Positions 10,419-18,209 of a stretch of 64,000 bases of DNA are shown here, one piece after another (position 1 is the first letter of the stretch; every line of letters starts with the position of its first letter). Position numbers and translations under genes: made by a program. This stretch comes from Rhizobium sp. 2MFCol3.1 (GTDB taxonomy: Bacteria; Pseudomonadota; Alphaproteobacteria; Rhizobiales; Rhizobiaceae), in NCBI RefSeq assembly GCF_000377565.1, contig NZ_KB898358.1:62001-126000 (forward strand). The letters are read 5' to 3'. The notes under the pieces are model-generated. The model searched no databases and was not told the origin of the DNA. It saw nothing but the letters and a program-made list of their open reading frames with translations.

Positions 10419-11087
10419 ATGGATGGCAGCGGAGAGAAGAAACCGGCCAAGCGGCGCTCACAAGAGCGCGTTCTGCAGCGCGATCCCGAGCGAACGCGCG
10501 CCGCCATTCTCGAAGCCGCGACCCGGGAGTTTGCTGAAAACGGCATGGGCGGCGCCCGCGTCGATGCCATCGCCGAGCGTGCCGGCACCAACAAGCGCAT
10601 GCTCTATCACTACTTCGGCGACAAGGAGCAGCTCTATCTGCATGTGCTGGAGGAAGCCTATGTCGGCATCCGCACCGCCGAGCGCGAGCTGCATATCGGC
10701 GACCGCAGCCCGGAGGAGGGGATCGCCGAGCTGGCACTGTTCACCTGGCGCTATTTTCTCAAGCACCCCGAATTCCTGAGCCTGCTCGGCACCGAAAACC
10801 TGCACCGCGCCCGCTGGCTGCGCCAGTCGGTGCGACTGAAGGAGCTTCATTCGCATCTGATCGTCGAGCTGACCGAGGTGCTCGACCGCGGCAAGAAGAC
10901 GGGTGTTTTCATCGATGCCGCAGATCCGCTGAACGTCTATCTGACCATCGCCTCGCTCGGCTATTTCTACATTTCCAACCAGTACACGCTCTCGACGATC
11001 TTCGGCCGCGACCTTCAGGAGAAGGGCAATCTCGACGCCTGGGAACGCCATATCGTTCACGTCACGCTCGCCTCGATCAAAGCCTGA
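10419..11087 (+). CDS. TetR/AcrR family transcriptional regulator of the catabolic cluster
   Basis: 222 residues. An N-terminal TetR helix-turn-helix spans about residues 25-75, with the hallmark TNKRMLYHYFGDKEQLY. The C-terminal ligand-binding region resembles the RutR/YcdC-like group (TWRYFLKHPEFLSLL). The gene sits between two divergently read catabolic operons whose promoters share an operator-like 16-mer, so it is the obvious candidate regulator of both. The ATG at 10419 follows an AGGAAAGGG stretch. The effector is unknown, presumably the imported compound or an intermediate. Confidence 0.9.
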   Translation: MDGSGEKKPAKRRSQERVLQRDPERTRAAILEAATREFAENGMGGARVDAIAERAGTNKRMLYHYFGDKEQLYLHVLEEAYVGIRTAERELHIGDRSPEEGIAELALFTWRYFLKHPEFLSLLGTENLHRARWLRQSVRLKELHSHLIVELTEVLDRGKKTGVFIDAADPLNVYLTIASLGYFYISNQYTLSTIFGRDLQEKGNLDAWERHIVHVTLASIKA

Positions 11088-11110
11088 TCGCTGAAATTTA
11101 GCCCCGGCTA

Positions 11111-11156
11111 TTGACAGCGCCGCTTCTCCTCTGCCATCAAGTAACTGTTTGGTTAC
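11111..11156 (+). promoter_or_regulatory. Promoter and TetR operator candidate for the second catabolic operon
   Basis: TTGACA at 11111-11116 is followed by a poor -10 about 17-18 bp later, then GTAACTGTTTGGTTAC at 11141-11156. The operator has perfect inverted arms AGTAAC / GTTACT around TGTTTG. The same order, -35 then operator, recurs at the importer promoter (10325 to 10281). The downstream start codon is at 11223. Confidence 0.7.
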
Positions 11157-11222
11157 TGGCCGGGAGGAGCCGCGCGGCATCGCGCGTCCGGCATTGCAAC
11201 GCAGTTTTGCAGGGAGGCAGAC

Positions 11223-12371
11223 ATGGCACGTCTAGGAATAATTCTGCACGGCGTAACGGGCCGCATGGGCTACAATCAGCACCTCGTCCGCTCGATATTG
11301 GCGATCCGCGATCAGGGCGGCCTGACGCTTAAATCAGGCGAGAAGCTCGAGATCGACCCCATCATCGTCGGCCGCAACGCCGGCAAGATGGAAGAGCTGG
11401 CGAAGCGCCACGGCATCAAGCGCTGGTCTACCGATCTCGACGCGGCGCTCAAGAATCCCGACGACCAGATCTTCTTCGATGCCGGCACCACGCTGATGCG
11501 CGCCGAGCTCCTGTCGCGGGCGCTCGATGCCGGCAAGCACGTCTATTGCGAAAAGCCGATCTCGGACGATCTCGAAGTCGCCATCGCGCTCGCCCGCAAG
11601 GCGCGCGCCTCGGGCCTCAAGCATGGTGTCGTGCAGGACAAGCTCTTCCTGCCCGGCCTGCGCAAGCTTGCGCTGCTGCGCGATAGCGGATTCTTCGGCA
11701 AGATCCTCTCCGTGCGCGGCGAGTTCGGCTACTGGGTCTTCGAGGGCGATTGGGGCGTGCCGGCGCAGCGCCCCTCCTGGAATTACCGCAAGGCCGATGG
11801 CGGCGGCATCATCCTCGACATGCTCTGCCACTGGCGCTACGTGCTCGACAATCTCTTCGGCGAGGTCAAATCGGTCTCCTGCCTCGGCGCCACCCACATC
11901 GGCACCCGCGTCGATGAACAGGGCAAGCCCTATCATTGCGACACCGATGACGCCGCCTATGCCACTTTCGAGCTCGAAGGCGGGGCGATCGCCCATATCA
12001 ATTCGTCCTGGGCGGTACGCGTGCGCCGCGACGATCTGGTCACTTTCCAGGTTGATGGCACCCACGGTTCGGCCGTCGCCGGGCTGACGAAATGCTGGAC
12101 CCAGCACCGCGTCAATACGCCCAAGCCCGTCTGGAACCCAGACCAACCGCAGACCATCGATTTCTACAAGACCTGGGACGAGGTGCCGGACACGCAGGCC
12201 TTCGACAACGGCTTCAAGGCGCAGTGGGAGATGTTCCTGCGCCATGTCGCCGAGGATGCGCCTTGGCCCTATGGTCTGGAAGCCGGCGCCAAGGGCGTGC
12301 AGCTCGCCGAACTCGGGCTGAAATCCTGGGCCGAACGCCGCTGGCTTGATGTGCCCGCGCTGGAGTTCTGA
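11223..12371 (+). CDS. Gfo/Idh/MocA family oxidoreductase (second operon, first gene)
   Basis: 382 residues. The nucleotide-binding loop is the variant HGVTGRMG, unlike the usual GxGxxG, and the family motif YCEKPISDD is near residue 105. The C-terminal substrate domain includes GGGIILDMLCHWRYVLDNL, with the conserved Asp and His region. An AGGGAGG-type ribosome site precedes the ATG. It opens the plus-strand operon together with an isomerase and a third oxidoreductase. Probably a dehydrogenase or oxidoreductase of the compound taken up by the neighbouring importer; the substrate is unknown. Confidence 0.88.
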   Translation: MARLGIILHGVTGRMGYNQHLVRSILAIRDQGGLTLKSGEKLEIDPIIVGRNAGKMEELAKRHGIKRWSTDLDAALKNPDDQIFFDAGTTLMRAELLSRALDAGKHVYCEKPISDDLEVAIALARKARASGLKHGVVQDKLFLPGLRKLALLRDSGFFGKILSVRGEFGYWVFEGDWGVPAQRPSWNYRKADGGGIILDMLCHWRYVLDNLFGEVKSVSCLGATHIGTRVDEQGKPYHCDTDDAAYATFELEGGAIAHINSSWAVRVRRDDLVTFQVDGTHGSAVAGLTKCWTQHRVNTPKPVWNPDQPQTIDFYKTWDEVPDTQAFDNGFKAQWEMFLRHVAEDAPWPYGLEAGAKGVQLAELGLKSWAERRWLDVPALEF

Positions 12372-12420
12372 GCCATGCCTGATATAGCGCGCTATGTATC
12401 CATGGTGATCGCGCCTGGGA

Positions 12421-12438
12421 CCCCGCATGAAAGCGGGG
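12421..12438 (+). other. Hairpin over the translation-initiation region of the isomerase gene
   Basis: CCCCGC and GCGGGG form a perfect 6-bp stem with loop ATGAAA, ending ten bases before the isomerase ATG at 12449. The only purine-rich ribosome-site candidate (GCGGGG) is inside the stem. A 12-bp palindrome ATAGCGCGCTAT sits upstream at 12384-12395. Possibly tunes translation; it is not a terminator because no T run follows. Confidence 0.45.
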
Positions 12439-12448
12439 CCTGGCAAAC

Positions 12449-13276
12449 ATGGTAGACGATCTCTCCATCAATCTCGCGACCATACGCGAGCAATGTGGCT
12501 TCGCCGAAGCCGTCGATCTCTGCCTCAAGCACGGCATCACCTCGATCGCCCCCTGGCGCGATCAGGTCGCCAAGGTCGGGCTCGACGAGGCGGTGCGCAT
12601 CGTCCGCCAAAACCGCATCAAGCTCACCGGCCTCTGCCGAGGCGGTTTCTTTCCGGCAGCCACGGCGGCGGACCGCCAATCCGCGATCGACGACAACAAG
12701 CGCGCCGTCGATGAGGCAGCGGCTCTGGGCGCCGATTGCCTCGTGCTCGTGGTCGGCGGGCTCGCCGGCGGCTCGAAGAACATCGATGAAGCGCGCAACA
12801 TGGTGGCGGACGGCATCGCCGCCACGCTGCCGCATGCCCGCGCCAGCGGCGTGCCGCTGGCGATCGAGCCGCTGCATCCCATGTATGCGGCCGACCGCTC
12901 CTGCGTGAACACGCTCGGCCAGGCGCTCGACATGTGCGAGACGCTGGGCGAGGGGGTGGGCGTTGCGATCGATGTCTACCATGTCTGGTGGGACCCGGAT
13001 CTTGCACGCCAGATCACCCGCGCGGGTCAGCTAAAGCGTATTCTCGCACACCACATCTGCGATTGGCTGGTCCCGACGCGGGACATGCTGACCGACCGTG
13101 GCATGATGGGCGATGGCGTCATCGACCTGAAGGGCATAAGACGGATGGTGGAGGTATCAGGGTTTTATGGCGCGCAGGAGGTCGAGATATTCTCGGCGGA
13201 GAACTGGTGGAAACGCCCGGCCGACGAGGTGATCCGCACCTGCGTCGAGCGCTTCCACGACTGCTGCCGGATTTGA
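12449..13276 (+). CDS. Sugar phosphate isomerase/epimerase family TIM-barrel protein
   Basis: 275 residues of the AP endonuclease 2-like (xylose isomerase-type) TIM barrel family. This family includes IolE, IolI and MocC-type inositol and rhizopine enzymes and 3-keto-sugar epimerases. Visible metal/substrate elements are the Glu of AIEPLHPMY near residue 140, DVYHVWWDPD near residue 175, AHHICDW, and a final Glu in QEVEIFS. It lies between two MocA-type oxidoreductase genes, the usual context for oxidation-epimerisation routes. Reaction unknown. Confidence 0.85.
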   Translation: MVDDLSINLATIREQCGFAEAVDLCLKHGITSIAPWRDQVAKVGLDEAVRIVRQNRIKLTGLCRGGFFPAATAADRQSAIDDNKRAVDEAAALGADCLVLVVGGLAGGSKNIDEARNMVADGIAATLPHARASGVPLAIEPLHPMYAADRSCVNTLGQALDMCETLGEGVGVAIDVYHVWWDPDLARQITRAGQLKRILAHHICDWLVPTRDMLTDRGMMGDGVIDLKGIRRMVEVSGFYGAQEVEIFSAENWWKRPADEVIRTCVERFHDCCRI

Positions 13277-13326
13277 GCCGGCAAAACAACATACCCGTTT
13301 CCGCACGCATGAAGGAGGATCATTCG

Positions 13327-14601
13327 ATGGAGAAACGCCGCTTCGCACTGATAGGCACCGGAAATCGCGGAACGACCATGTGGGGCAAGGAATTGCTGGC
13401 CGGCTGGCGCGAGCATGTGGATCTGGTGGCGATCGTCGACACCAATTCGCTGCGCGCCGAACGCGCCCGCACCATGATCGGCAGCAACGCCCCCATCTAT
13501 GAGAATATCGACGCCATGCTCGCCGAGCATGAAGTCGACATGGTCATCGTCTGCACGCCCGATTACACCCATGACGACATCGTCGTGCGCGCGCTGGAGG
13601 CGGGCATCGACGTCATCACCGAAAAGCCGATGACGACGGAAGTCGGCAAGATCCGCCGCATCCTCGATGCCGAAAAGCGCAGCGGCAAGCGCGTCGACGT
13701 CTCCTTCAACTACCGCTACGCGCCGACGGCTGCCAGGATCAAGGAGCTGCTCTCCTCAGGCGAGATCGGCCGCGTCACCTCCGTCGATTTCCACTGGTAC
13801 CTGGATACCAAGCACGGCGCCGACTACTTCCGCCGCTGGCACGCCTATACGGAAAATTCCGGCAGCCTCTTCGTCCACAAGGCCACCCACCACTTCGATC
13901 TCCTGAACTGGTATCTCGACAGCGACCCCGAGGCCGTCACCTCGTTTGCCGACCTGCAGAATTACGGCCGCAAGGGCCCGTTCCGTGGCCCGCGCTGCAA
14001 GCTCTGTCCGCACACCGGGGAATGCGATTACTACCTCGATCTTGAGGCCGATCCCTTCCTCGACGCGCTGTACGAAGACCCCTCGGAGATTGACGGCTAT
14101 TTCCGCGATGGCTGCGTCTATCGCGAGGATATCGATATCCCCGACACAATGGTCGTCAGCCTGCGTTACAGGAACAACGTCCACGTCTCCTATTCGCTGA
14201 ACACCTTCCAGCCGATCGAAGGCCACCACATCGCCTTCAACGGCACCGAGGGGCGGATCGAGCTGAGGCAGTTCGAAAAGCAGCCTTGGGAAACGCCGGA
14301 TGAGGATACGATCCTCCTGATCCGCAACTTTCCGAAGGGCAGGGAGCCGGTCGAGCGCATCGTCGTGCCGCATTTCTCCGGCGGCCACTATGGTGGGGAC
14401 GACCGCATGCGCAACATGATCTTCAAGCCTGGCATGGAAGACCGCCTCGGCCAGCGCGCCGGCACCCGCGCCGGCGCCATGTCGGTGCTGACGGGGATCG
14501 CCGCACTGTCGAGTGCGCGTAGCGGCAAGGTGGTCAAGATCGCTGACCTCATGCCGGAACTCACGGGTGGCGATGCAAGCCCGGGCCTGAAAGCGGGCTG
14601 A
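13327..14601 (+). CDS. Gfo/Idh/MocA family oxidoreductase with an inserted cysteine motif
   Basis: 424 residues. Rossmann motif LIGTGNRGTTM, family motif TEKPMTTEV near residue 100. The ATG at 13327 is chosen because GGAGG lies eight bases upstream (13314-13318); a start at 13309 would place that ribosome site inside the gene. The unusual part is a C-x2-C-x5-C cluster (C224, C227, C233) with His229 between them, in the substrate domain. It could bind Zn or an iron-sulfur cluster, or form a disulfide. Longer than the about 350 residues typical of the family. Last gene of the TetR-linked plus-strand operon. Confidence 0.88.
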   Translation: MEKRRFALIGTGNRGTTMWGKELLAGWREHVDLVAIVDTNSLRAERARTMIGSNAPIYENIDAMLAEHEVDMVIVCTPDYTHDDIVVRALEAGIDVITEKPMTTEVGKIRRILDAEKRSGKRVDVSFNYRYAPTAARIKELLSSGEIGRVTSVDFHWYLDTKHGADYFRRWHAYTENSGSLFVHKATHHFDLLNWYLDSDPEAVTSFADLQNYGRKGPFRGPRCKLCPHTGECDYYLDLEADPFLDALYEDPSEIDGYFRDGCVYREDIDIPDTMVVSLRYRNNVHVSYSLNTFQPIEGHHIAFNGTEGRIELRQFEKQPWETPDEDTILLIRNFPKGREPVERIVVPHFSGGHYGGDDRMRNMIFKPGMEDRLGQRAGTRAGAMSVLTGIAALSSARSGKVVKIADLMPELTGGDASPGLKAG

Positions 14602-14634
14602 GGCAAACCGGCCGACGAAGGCGGGTTGATGTAA

Positions 14635-14656
14635 GCCGATGGCTGGCGCCATCGGC
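14635..14656. terminator. Stem-loop between convergent genes
   Basis: Arms GCCGATGGC and GCCATCGGC form a 9-bp stem with a four-base loop, between the end of the oxidoreductase gene (14601) and the end of the GATase-like gene (14664). No T run follows on either strand, so it is a weak candidate for a two-way terminator. Confidence 0.4.
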
Positions 14657-14663
14657 ACTATCC

Positions 14664-15401
14664 TCAGGCGCCGATGGCGACCGCTTCCTTCGCCGCCGCG
14701 ACCTCGATCATCGCAACCCAGTTGCGGGCGATCGCAAGGCCGCTGGCATCGGCCGCGGCGCCATCCACGGGAGCGAGATCGGGATGGCGCTTCAGCCAGC
14801 CGGGCTCCATCCGCTCGATCGTCGCCTCGAAGCCCGTCGTCCACCCCTCGACCACCGCACGGCTGGCCTCGAAATGAAACTGCGTGCCATAGGTCGCGCG
14901 GCCGAGCCGGAAGGCCTGGTTGCGCACGAGTGGGCTGGTCGCAAGCAGGCAAGCGCCCTGAGGCAGTGTGAAAGTATCGCTGTGCCACTCGAAGGTGGTG
15001 AAATGGGCATCGAGGCCCGAAAGCAGCGGATCGGCCTTGCCCTCGGCCGTCATCTCGACGGGTTTCCAGCCGAACTCCAGCTGCCGGCCAAGATGGTTTT
15101 CCGCGCCATAGGCACGCGCCAGGATCTGCGATCCCAGGCAGATGCCCATCACCGCCTTGCCCGCCTCGCAAAAGCGCTGCATCAGCCGCCCGAGCGCCGG
15201 CAGATAGGGGTAGTTCGCATCGTCGAGCGCGTCCTGTTCCCCACCCAGCACGACAAGCGCGTCATGCTCGAAGATGCTCTGCGGCAGCCGGCCGTCGAGA
15301 TAGGGCTGGTAGATGTCGAGCGCGGCATTGGCTTCGGCAAGCGCGATGCCGAGCGAACCCAGCGGCGTGTTCTTCATGTTCTCGATGATCGCAACCCGCA
15401 T
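14664..15401 (-). CDS. Class I glutamine amidotransferase-like protein
   Basis: 245 residues of the GATase1 fold. The nucleophile elbow VMGICLGSQILARAYG carries the catalytic Cys near residue 86, and the His partner appears in GTQFHFEAS near residue 175. Related proteins include the glutamine amidotransferase domain of GMP synthase and stand-alone YbeN-like hydrolases. The ATG at 15401 has AGGAG six bases upstream; the ATG six bases earlier would abut that site. There is no adjacent synthetase subunit, so it probably acts as a free-standing amidotransferase or hydrolase. Confidence 0.85.
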   Translation of the reverse strand: MRVAIIENMKNTPLGSLGIALAEANAALDIYQPYLDGRLPQSIFEHDALVVLGGEQDALDDANYPYLPALGRLMQRFCEAGKAVMGICLGSQILARAYGAENHLGRQLEFGWKPVEMTAEGKADPLLSGLDAHFTTFEWHSDTFTLPQGACLLATSPLVRNQAFRLGRATYGTQFHFEASRAVVEGWTTGFEATIERMEPGWLKRHPDLAPVDGAAADASGLAIARNWVAMIEVAAAKEAVAIGA

Positions 15402-15527
15402 CGGCATCTCCTGTCTTGCTGCAAATTCAGGAAGAACACCAAGCCGCTGTGCATTGCAATATCCGTTGCGCGGCACCCGGCCACTTCGTAAGCTCGGCGC
15501 ACCGGAACGAGACGACAGAAAGCCCCC

Positions 15528-15809
15528 ATGACCGAGAAGAAAGCCCGCGTGACCATCCTCTGCACCCAGTGCAACTGGCTGCTGCGCGCCGGCTGGATGG
15601 CGCAGGAGCTGCTGCAGACCTTCACCGACAGTCTCAGTGAAGTGGCGCTCATCCCCGGCACCGGCGGCAATTTCGAGATCCGTGTCGATGATGAGCTTGT
15701 CTGGGAGCGCAAGCGCGACGGCGGCTTTCCCGGCCCCAAGGAGCTGAAGCAGCGCATCCGCGATATCATCGACCCCGACCGCGACCTCGGCCACACCGAC
15801 CGGGTGTGA
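15528..15809 (+). CDS. SelT/SelW/SelH (Rdx) family thioredoxin-like protein
   Basis: 93 residues. The redox motif CTQC is at residues 12-15 (ILCTQCNW), where selenoproteins of this family carry Cys-x-x-Sec; here both positions are cysteine. The family's GxGGxFE region is seen as GTGGNFEIRVDDELVWERKRDGG. Presumed cytosolic redox role; the partner is unknown. Divergent from the GATase-like gene, with about 125 bp between starts. Confidence 0.88.
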   Translation: MTEKKARVTILCTQCNWLLRAGWMAQELLQTFTDSLSEVALIPGTGGNFEIRVDDELVWERKRDGGFPGPKELKQRIRDIIDPDRDLGHTDRV

Positions 15810-15847
15810 AGGAAAGCTAAGCCACACCCGGCAGGCTCAGCTCGCTC

Positions 15848-16306
15848 CTAATCGTAAGGCGAGTTGCAGGTCTTGTAGATCCCCTCATAGGTGACGAAGC
15901 GATCCGTCCTCGGATTGTAGCTGCGATACTGGTTGCGGCACCAATCGACATGGAAATTGCGATCGGGCGTGTTTGGCCGCGCGGTCCGCGCCTGTGGCTG
16001 CGATGGCTGGTAGCGGGCCGGCGGCTGCGTGTCGTAATATTTCGGCGCCGGCCCCGCCGCGCGTGGACGATAATAGGTCGGGCCCGTCGCGGTCGGCGGC
16101 CGGTAGTTCGGCTGTATGTAGGATGGCGTGAACGACTGCCTCTGGCCGAAGGTGAAGCAGCCGCGAGAATCGCACATGGTCTGCACGCGAATGATATCGC
16201 GATTGCCCGTCACCTCGGGAGCAGGCACCGTCGGCATGGCCGAAATCTGGCTGAGCGGCATCACGGATAGAATCACAACAACCGGAAATTTCTGAAAAAC
16301 GCGCAT
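15848..16306 (-). CDS. BA14K family secreted protein
   Basis: 152 residues. An N-terminal signal peptide (FQKFPVVVILSVMPLSQISA) is followed by a Pro/Tyr/Gln-rich low-complexity middle. A C-terminal BA14K-type repeat reads HVDWCRNQYRSYNPRTDRF and ends with a second Cys near the terminus. BA14K proteins are small immunoreactive or lectin-like exported proteins common in Brucella and rhizobia. The ATG at 16306 is chosen to give a proper signal peptide; AAGGATG lies upstream. Confidence 0.8.
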   Translation of the reverse strand: MRVFQKFPVVVILSVMPLSQISAMPTVPAPEVTGNRDIIRVQTMCDSRGCFTFGQRQSFTPSYIQPNYRPPTATGPTYYRPRAAGPAPKYYDTQPPARYQPSQPQARTARPNTPDRNFHVDWCRNQYRSYNPRTDRFVTYEGIYKTCNSPYD

Positions 16307-16451
16307 CGCACCATCCTTTTCCCTGAGGCACATATAGTGCGCCCAAGCTTTCTTGGCACCGCCCGAAATCCCCGAGCGCCCAAAAACCCACCTTTCCCGG
16401 CCTTGGCCCAAGACTTTTTTGCGTGGTGTCAGAAAAACTTCAAAAACCCTG

Positions 16452-16480
16452 TTGACACCAACGGGCCACCCCCGTACATG
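16452..16480 (+). promoter_or_regulatory. Candidate promoter of tRNA-Leu
   Basis: TTGACA at 16452-16457, 17-bp spacer, then TACATG at 16475-16480, ending ten bases before the mature tRNA 5' end. The -35 is a perfect consensus; the -10 is partial. Confidence 0.6.
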
Positions 16481-16490
16481 GCTCTCCGTC

Positions 16491-16577
16491 GCCCAGATGG
16501 CGGAATTGGTAGACGCGCCAGCTTCAGGTGCTGGTACCCGAAAGGGTGTGGAGGTTCGAGTCCTCTTCTGGGCACCA
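16491..16577 (+). tRNA. tRNA-Leu (anticodon CAG)
   Basis: 87 nt including an encoded CCA end. The acceptor stem GCCCAGA pairs with TCTGGGC. The anticodon stem CCAGC/GCTGG encloses loop TTCAGGT, giving anticodon CAG for CUG codons. The long variable arm typical of class II tRNA-Leu is present, and the T loop is GGTTCGAGTCC. No integrase gene or direct repeat of the 3' end is seen nearby, so it does not appear occupied by an integrated element. Confidence 0.97.
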
Positions 16578-16753
16578 TTCCATTTTTGAGAAACCTAGAT
16601 TTCTCAATTATTTCAAGACTTAGCAGATATCTTTGATACGCTTTCCGGTTCACCGGAAGCCCTCACGGGGCTTGTCTTGGAATGTGTTAAAGCGCCTTCC
16701 AAAGGGCGCTTCGGAAGGCAGCCGATACATTTTAAGTCGGTGAGAATTGCTCC

Positions 16754-17014
16754 TCATGCATCGACGCCAACTTTCACTTGCCTCGCGCTGATCTCACAGA
16801 CAACGCCGAGAATGATGGCTGCGATGATATAAAGGAAGATTTTGTCGGAAAAAGCCTCGCCACTCGTCGCCGTTCCAAGATAGCGGCGCGAGAACGCTGC
16901 ATTCGTTTCCAGGTCAGGAGTATTAAAGGCAATCAATAATGCCGCCGAAACACGGATGAGGCCAAACCAGAAAATGAGGTGGGCGACAACTTTTCCGATG
17001 CGAGTAAAGAACAT
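16754..17014 (-). CDS. Small two-helix membrane protein of unknown function
   Basis: 86-residue form starting at MFFTRIGKVVAHLIFWFGL. Two hydrophobic segments are visible, about residues 8-30 and 58-78 (IFLYIIAAIILGVVCEI), with a polar loop between them. The start at 17014 is chosen because family-like small rhizobial proteins begin with this membrane segment; the open frame continues to 17074. The ribosome site is weak. Function unrecognised. The 297 bases from 17015 to 17311 hold no other gene that I can support. Confidence 0.55.
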   Translation of the reverse strand: MFFTRIGKVVAHLIFWFGLIRVSAALLIAFNTPDLETNAAFSRRYLGTATSGEAFSDKIFLYIIAAIILGVVCEISARQVKVGVDA

Positions 17015-17311
17015 GGCCCTGAGTATCCCGATGTTTATAGAGTCCCACCGCCTTAACTTGCACCTGCGCTCCATTCAAGCGCATAGCGTGTACACCGGAC
17101 CATTCATTACTGCCTCATCGCAAGTGCCGGCACGATTATTTCTACCCCTGCCCGCGTAGCCATGTTTTGCTGCAACTCTGCCAAGTATTATCGCGCGATC
17201 GATCCCTTAGATAAGCCCCAATCTCTTTCCATCCTCTTCGAATGATGCTTAGTTCGTCCCGCTGGGAGGGCGACGATATTCATCGATAGTATTCGAGGGA
17301 CCGGGTGCCGC

Positions 17312-17527
17312 ATGACCAACGTGACGTCTTCTTCCGATAATGGCGGCGGTTCCACGCTGAGGGTCGATCTGACGGGCGTGCTTGCCTGTCTGCTGATGGC
17401 CGTCATCGTCGCCTGCGCCATCATCGGCTATGGCACCAGGCACCGGATCGACGACGTCGTGCAGCCGGTCGGGCCGAAGGCGACGCAGCAGCAGGCGGTC
17501 GATGGCGACGTCGCCAATAGCGGTTAG
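17312..17527 (+). CDS. Hypothetical 71-residue single-pass membrane protein
   Basis: A polar N-terminus of about 18 residues, one transmembrane helix (LTGVLACLLMAVIVACAIIGYG) and a short hydrophilic tail. A GAGGGACCGGG stretch precedes the ATG. It ends 43 bp before the convergent anti-sigma gene. No known family recognised. GC-rich codon choice fits neighbouring genes, but the short length keeps confidence moderate. Confidence 0.5.
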   Translation: MTNVTSSSDNGGGSTLRVDLTGVLACLLMAVIVACAIIGYGTRHRIDDVVQPVGPKATQQQAVDGDVANSG

Positions 17528-17570
17528 CAATCCCGCATGCAGGGTGGTCGTTCGGACCGCCGCTTGATCA

Positions 17571-18209
17571 TCACCATCTGAGGTAACGACGCCCGAGTGC
17601 CGCGCCCATGGCGGTCACGAGCGCAATTGCGATCGTGTACCAGGTGGCGACGAAGAGCGGGCTGTCGTCGACGCAATGCCAGGCGTAGAGCGCTGACGCG
17701 ATGGCGCTGGCGGCAAGGCCGGCTGCAGCGCCCGCAAGCGCCGGCCGACGCGGCGCACCGGCGCGAAGCGCCAGGATGAAGCCCAAGAGCGGCGCGATCG
17801 ACAAAAGCGGGATGAGCATCAGGCAATAGGCCGCATTGTGCCCCATCATCTGCGGTTCCCAAAGCTCTCGCGGCAGCACCTGGAGCTCGATCAGGACGGC
17901 GGCTGCAAGCAGGCCCGTCGGCGCCAGAAGCGCCCAGACGCTAGCGTTGACGGGGGCGTCGGGGCGGCCGATGCGAAACACGATCGTCGATGCGAGAATG
18001 GCGAGCACCAGCATCAGGCTCACCTTGGAGAGCACGCGGACGGTCCCCACCATGCTCGCGATATCGTGGCGGATACCGATCGCGAACACCAGGATCAGCG
18101 CCGAAACGACGACGCCCGCGACAAGCGCAGTCTTTAGCGCGCGCCCCAGCCGCATCCGCACGGGCGCATCCTCGGTCAACAGGCTGATCAGCTCATTCGT
18201 CTTCAACAC
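17571..18209 (-). CDS. NrsF-type (DUF1109) membrane anti-sigma factor
   Basis: 212 residues with a short cytoplasmic N-terminus (LKTNELISLLTEDAPVRMR) and about six transmembrane helices. This matches the NrsF/DUF1109 anti-sigma family, first described with Caulobacter SigF. The GTG start at 18209 has GGAG five bases upstream and overlaps the end of the ECF sigma gene by 17 bp, implying translational coupling. It should hold the sigma factor at the membrane until an oxidative or metal signal inactivates it. Conserved Cys are limited here (HNAAYCLML and AWHCVDD). Confidence 0.85.
   Translation of the reverse strand: MLKTNELISLLTEDAPVRMRLGRALKTALVAGVVVSALILVFAIGIRHDIASMVGTVRVLSKVSLMLVLAILASTIVFRIGRPDAPVNASVWALLAPTGLLAAAVLIELQVLPRELWEPQMMGHNAAYCLMLIPLLSIAPLLGFILALRAGAPRRPALAGAAAGLAASAIASALYAWHCVDDSPLFVATWYTIAIALVTAMGAALGRRYLRW

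Noticed and set aside
13756..15171. 471-codon open frame on the minus strand
   Set aside because: Lies across the MocA-type and GATase-like genes in the wrong frame and has no domain or ribosome site.
16337..16653. Short open frames covering the tRNA-Leu gene on both strands
   Set aside because: They run through a perfectly folded tRNA and lack ribosome sites.
16491..17311. Possible integrated element at tRNA-Leu
   Set aside because: No integrase, no direct repeat of the tRNA 3' end found in the window, and neighbouring genes look native.
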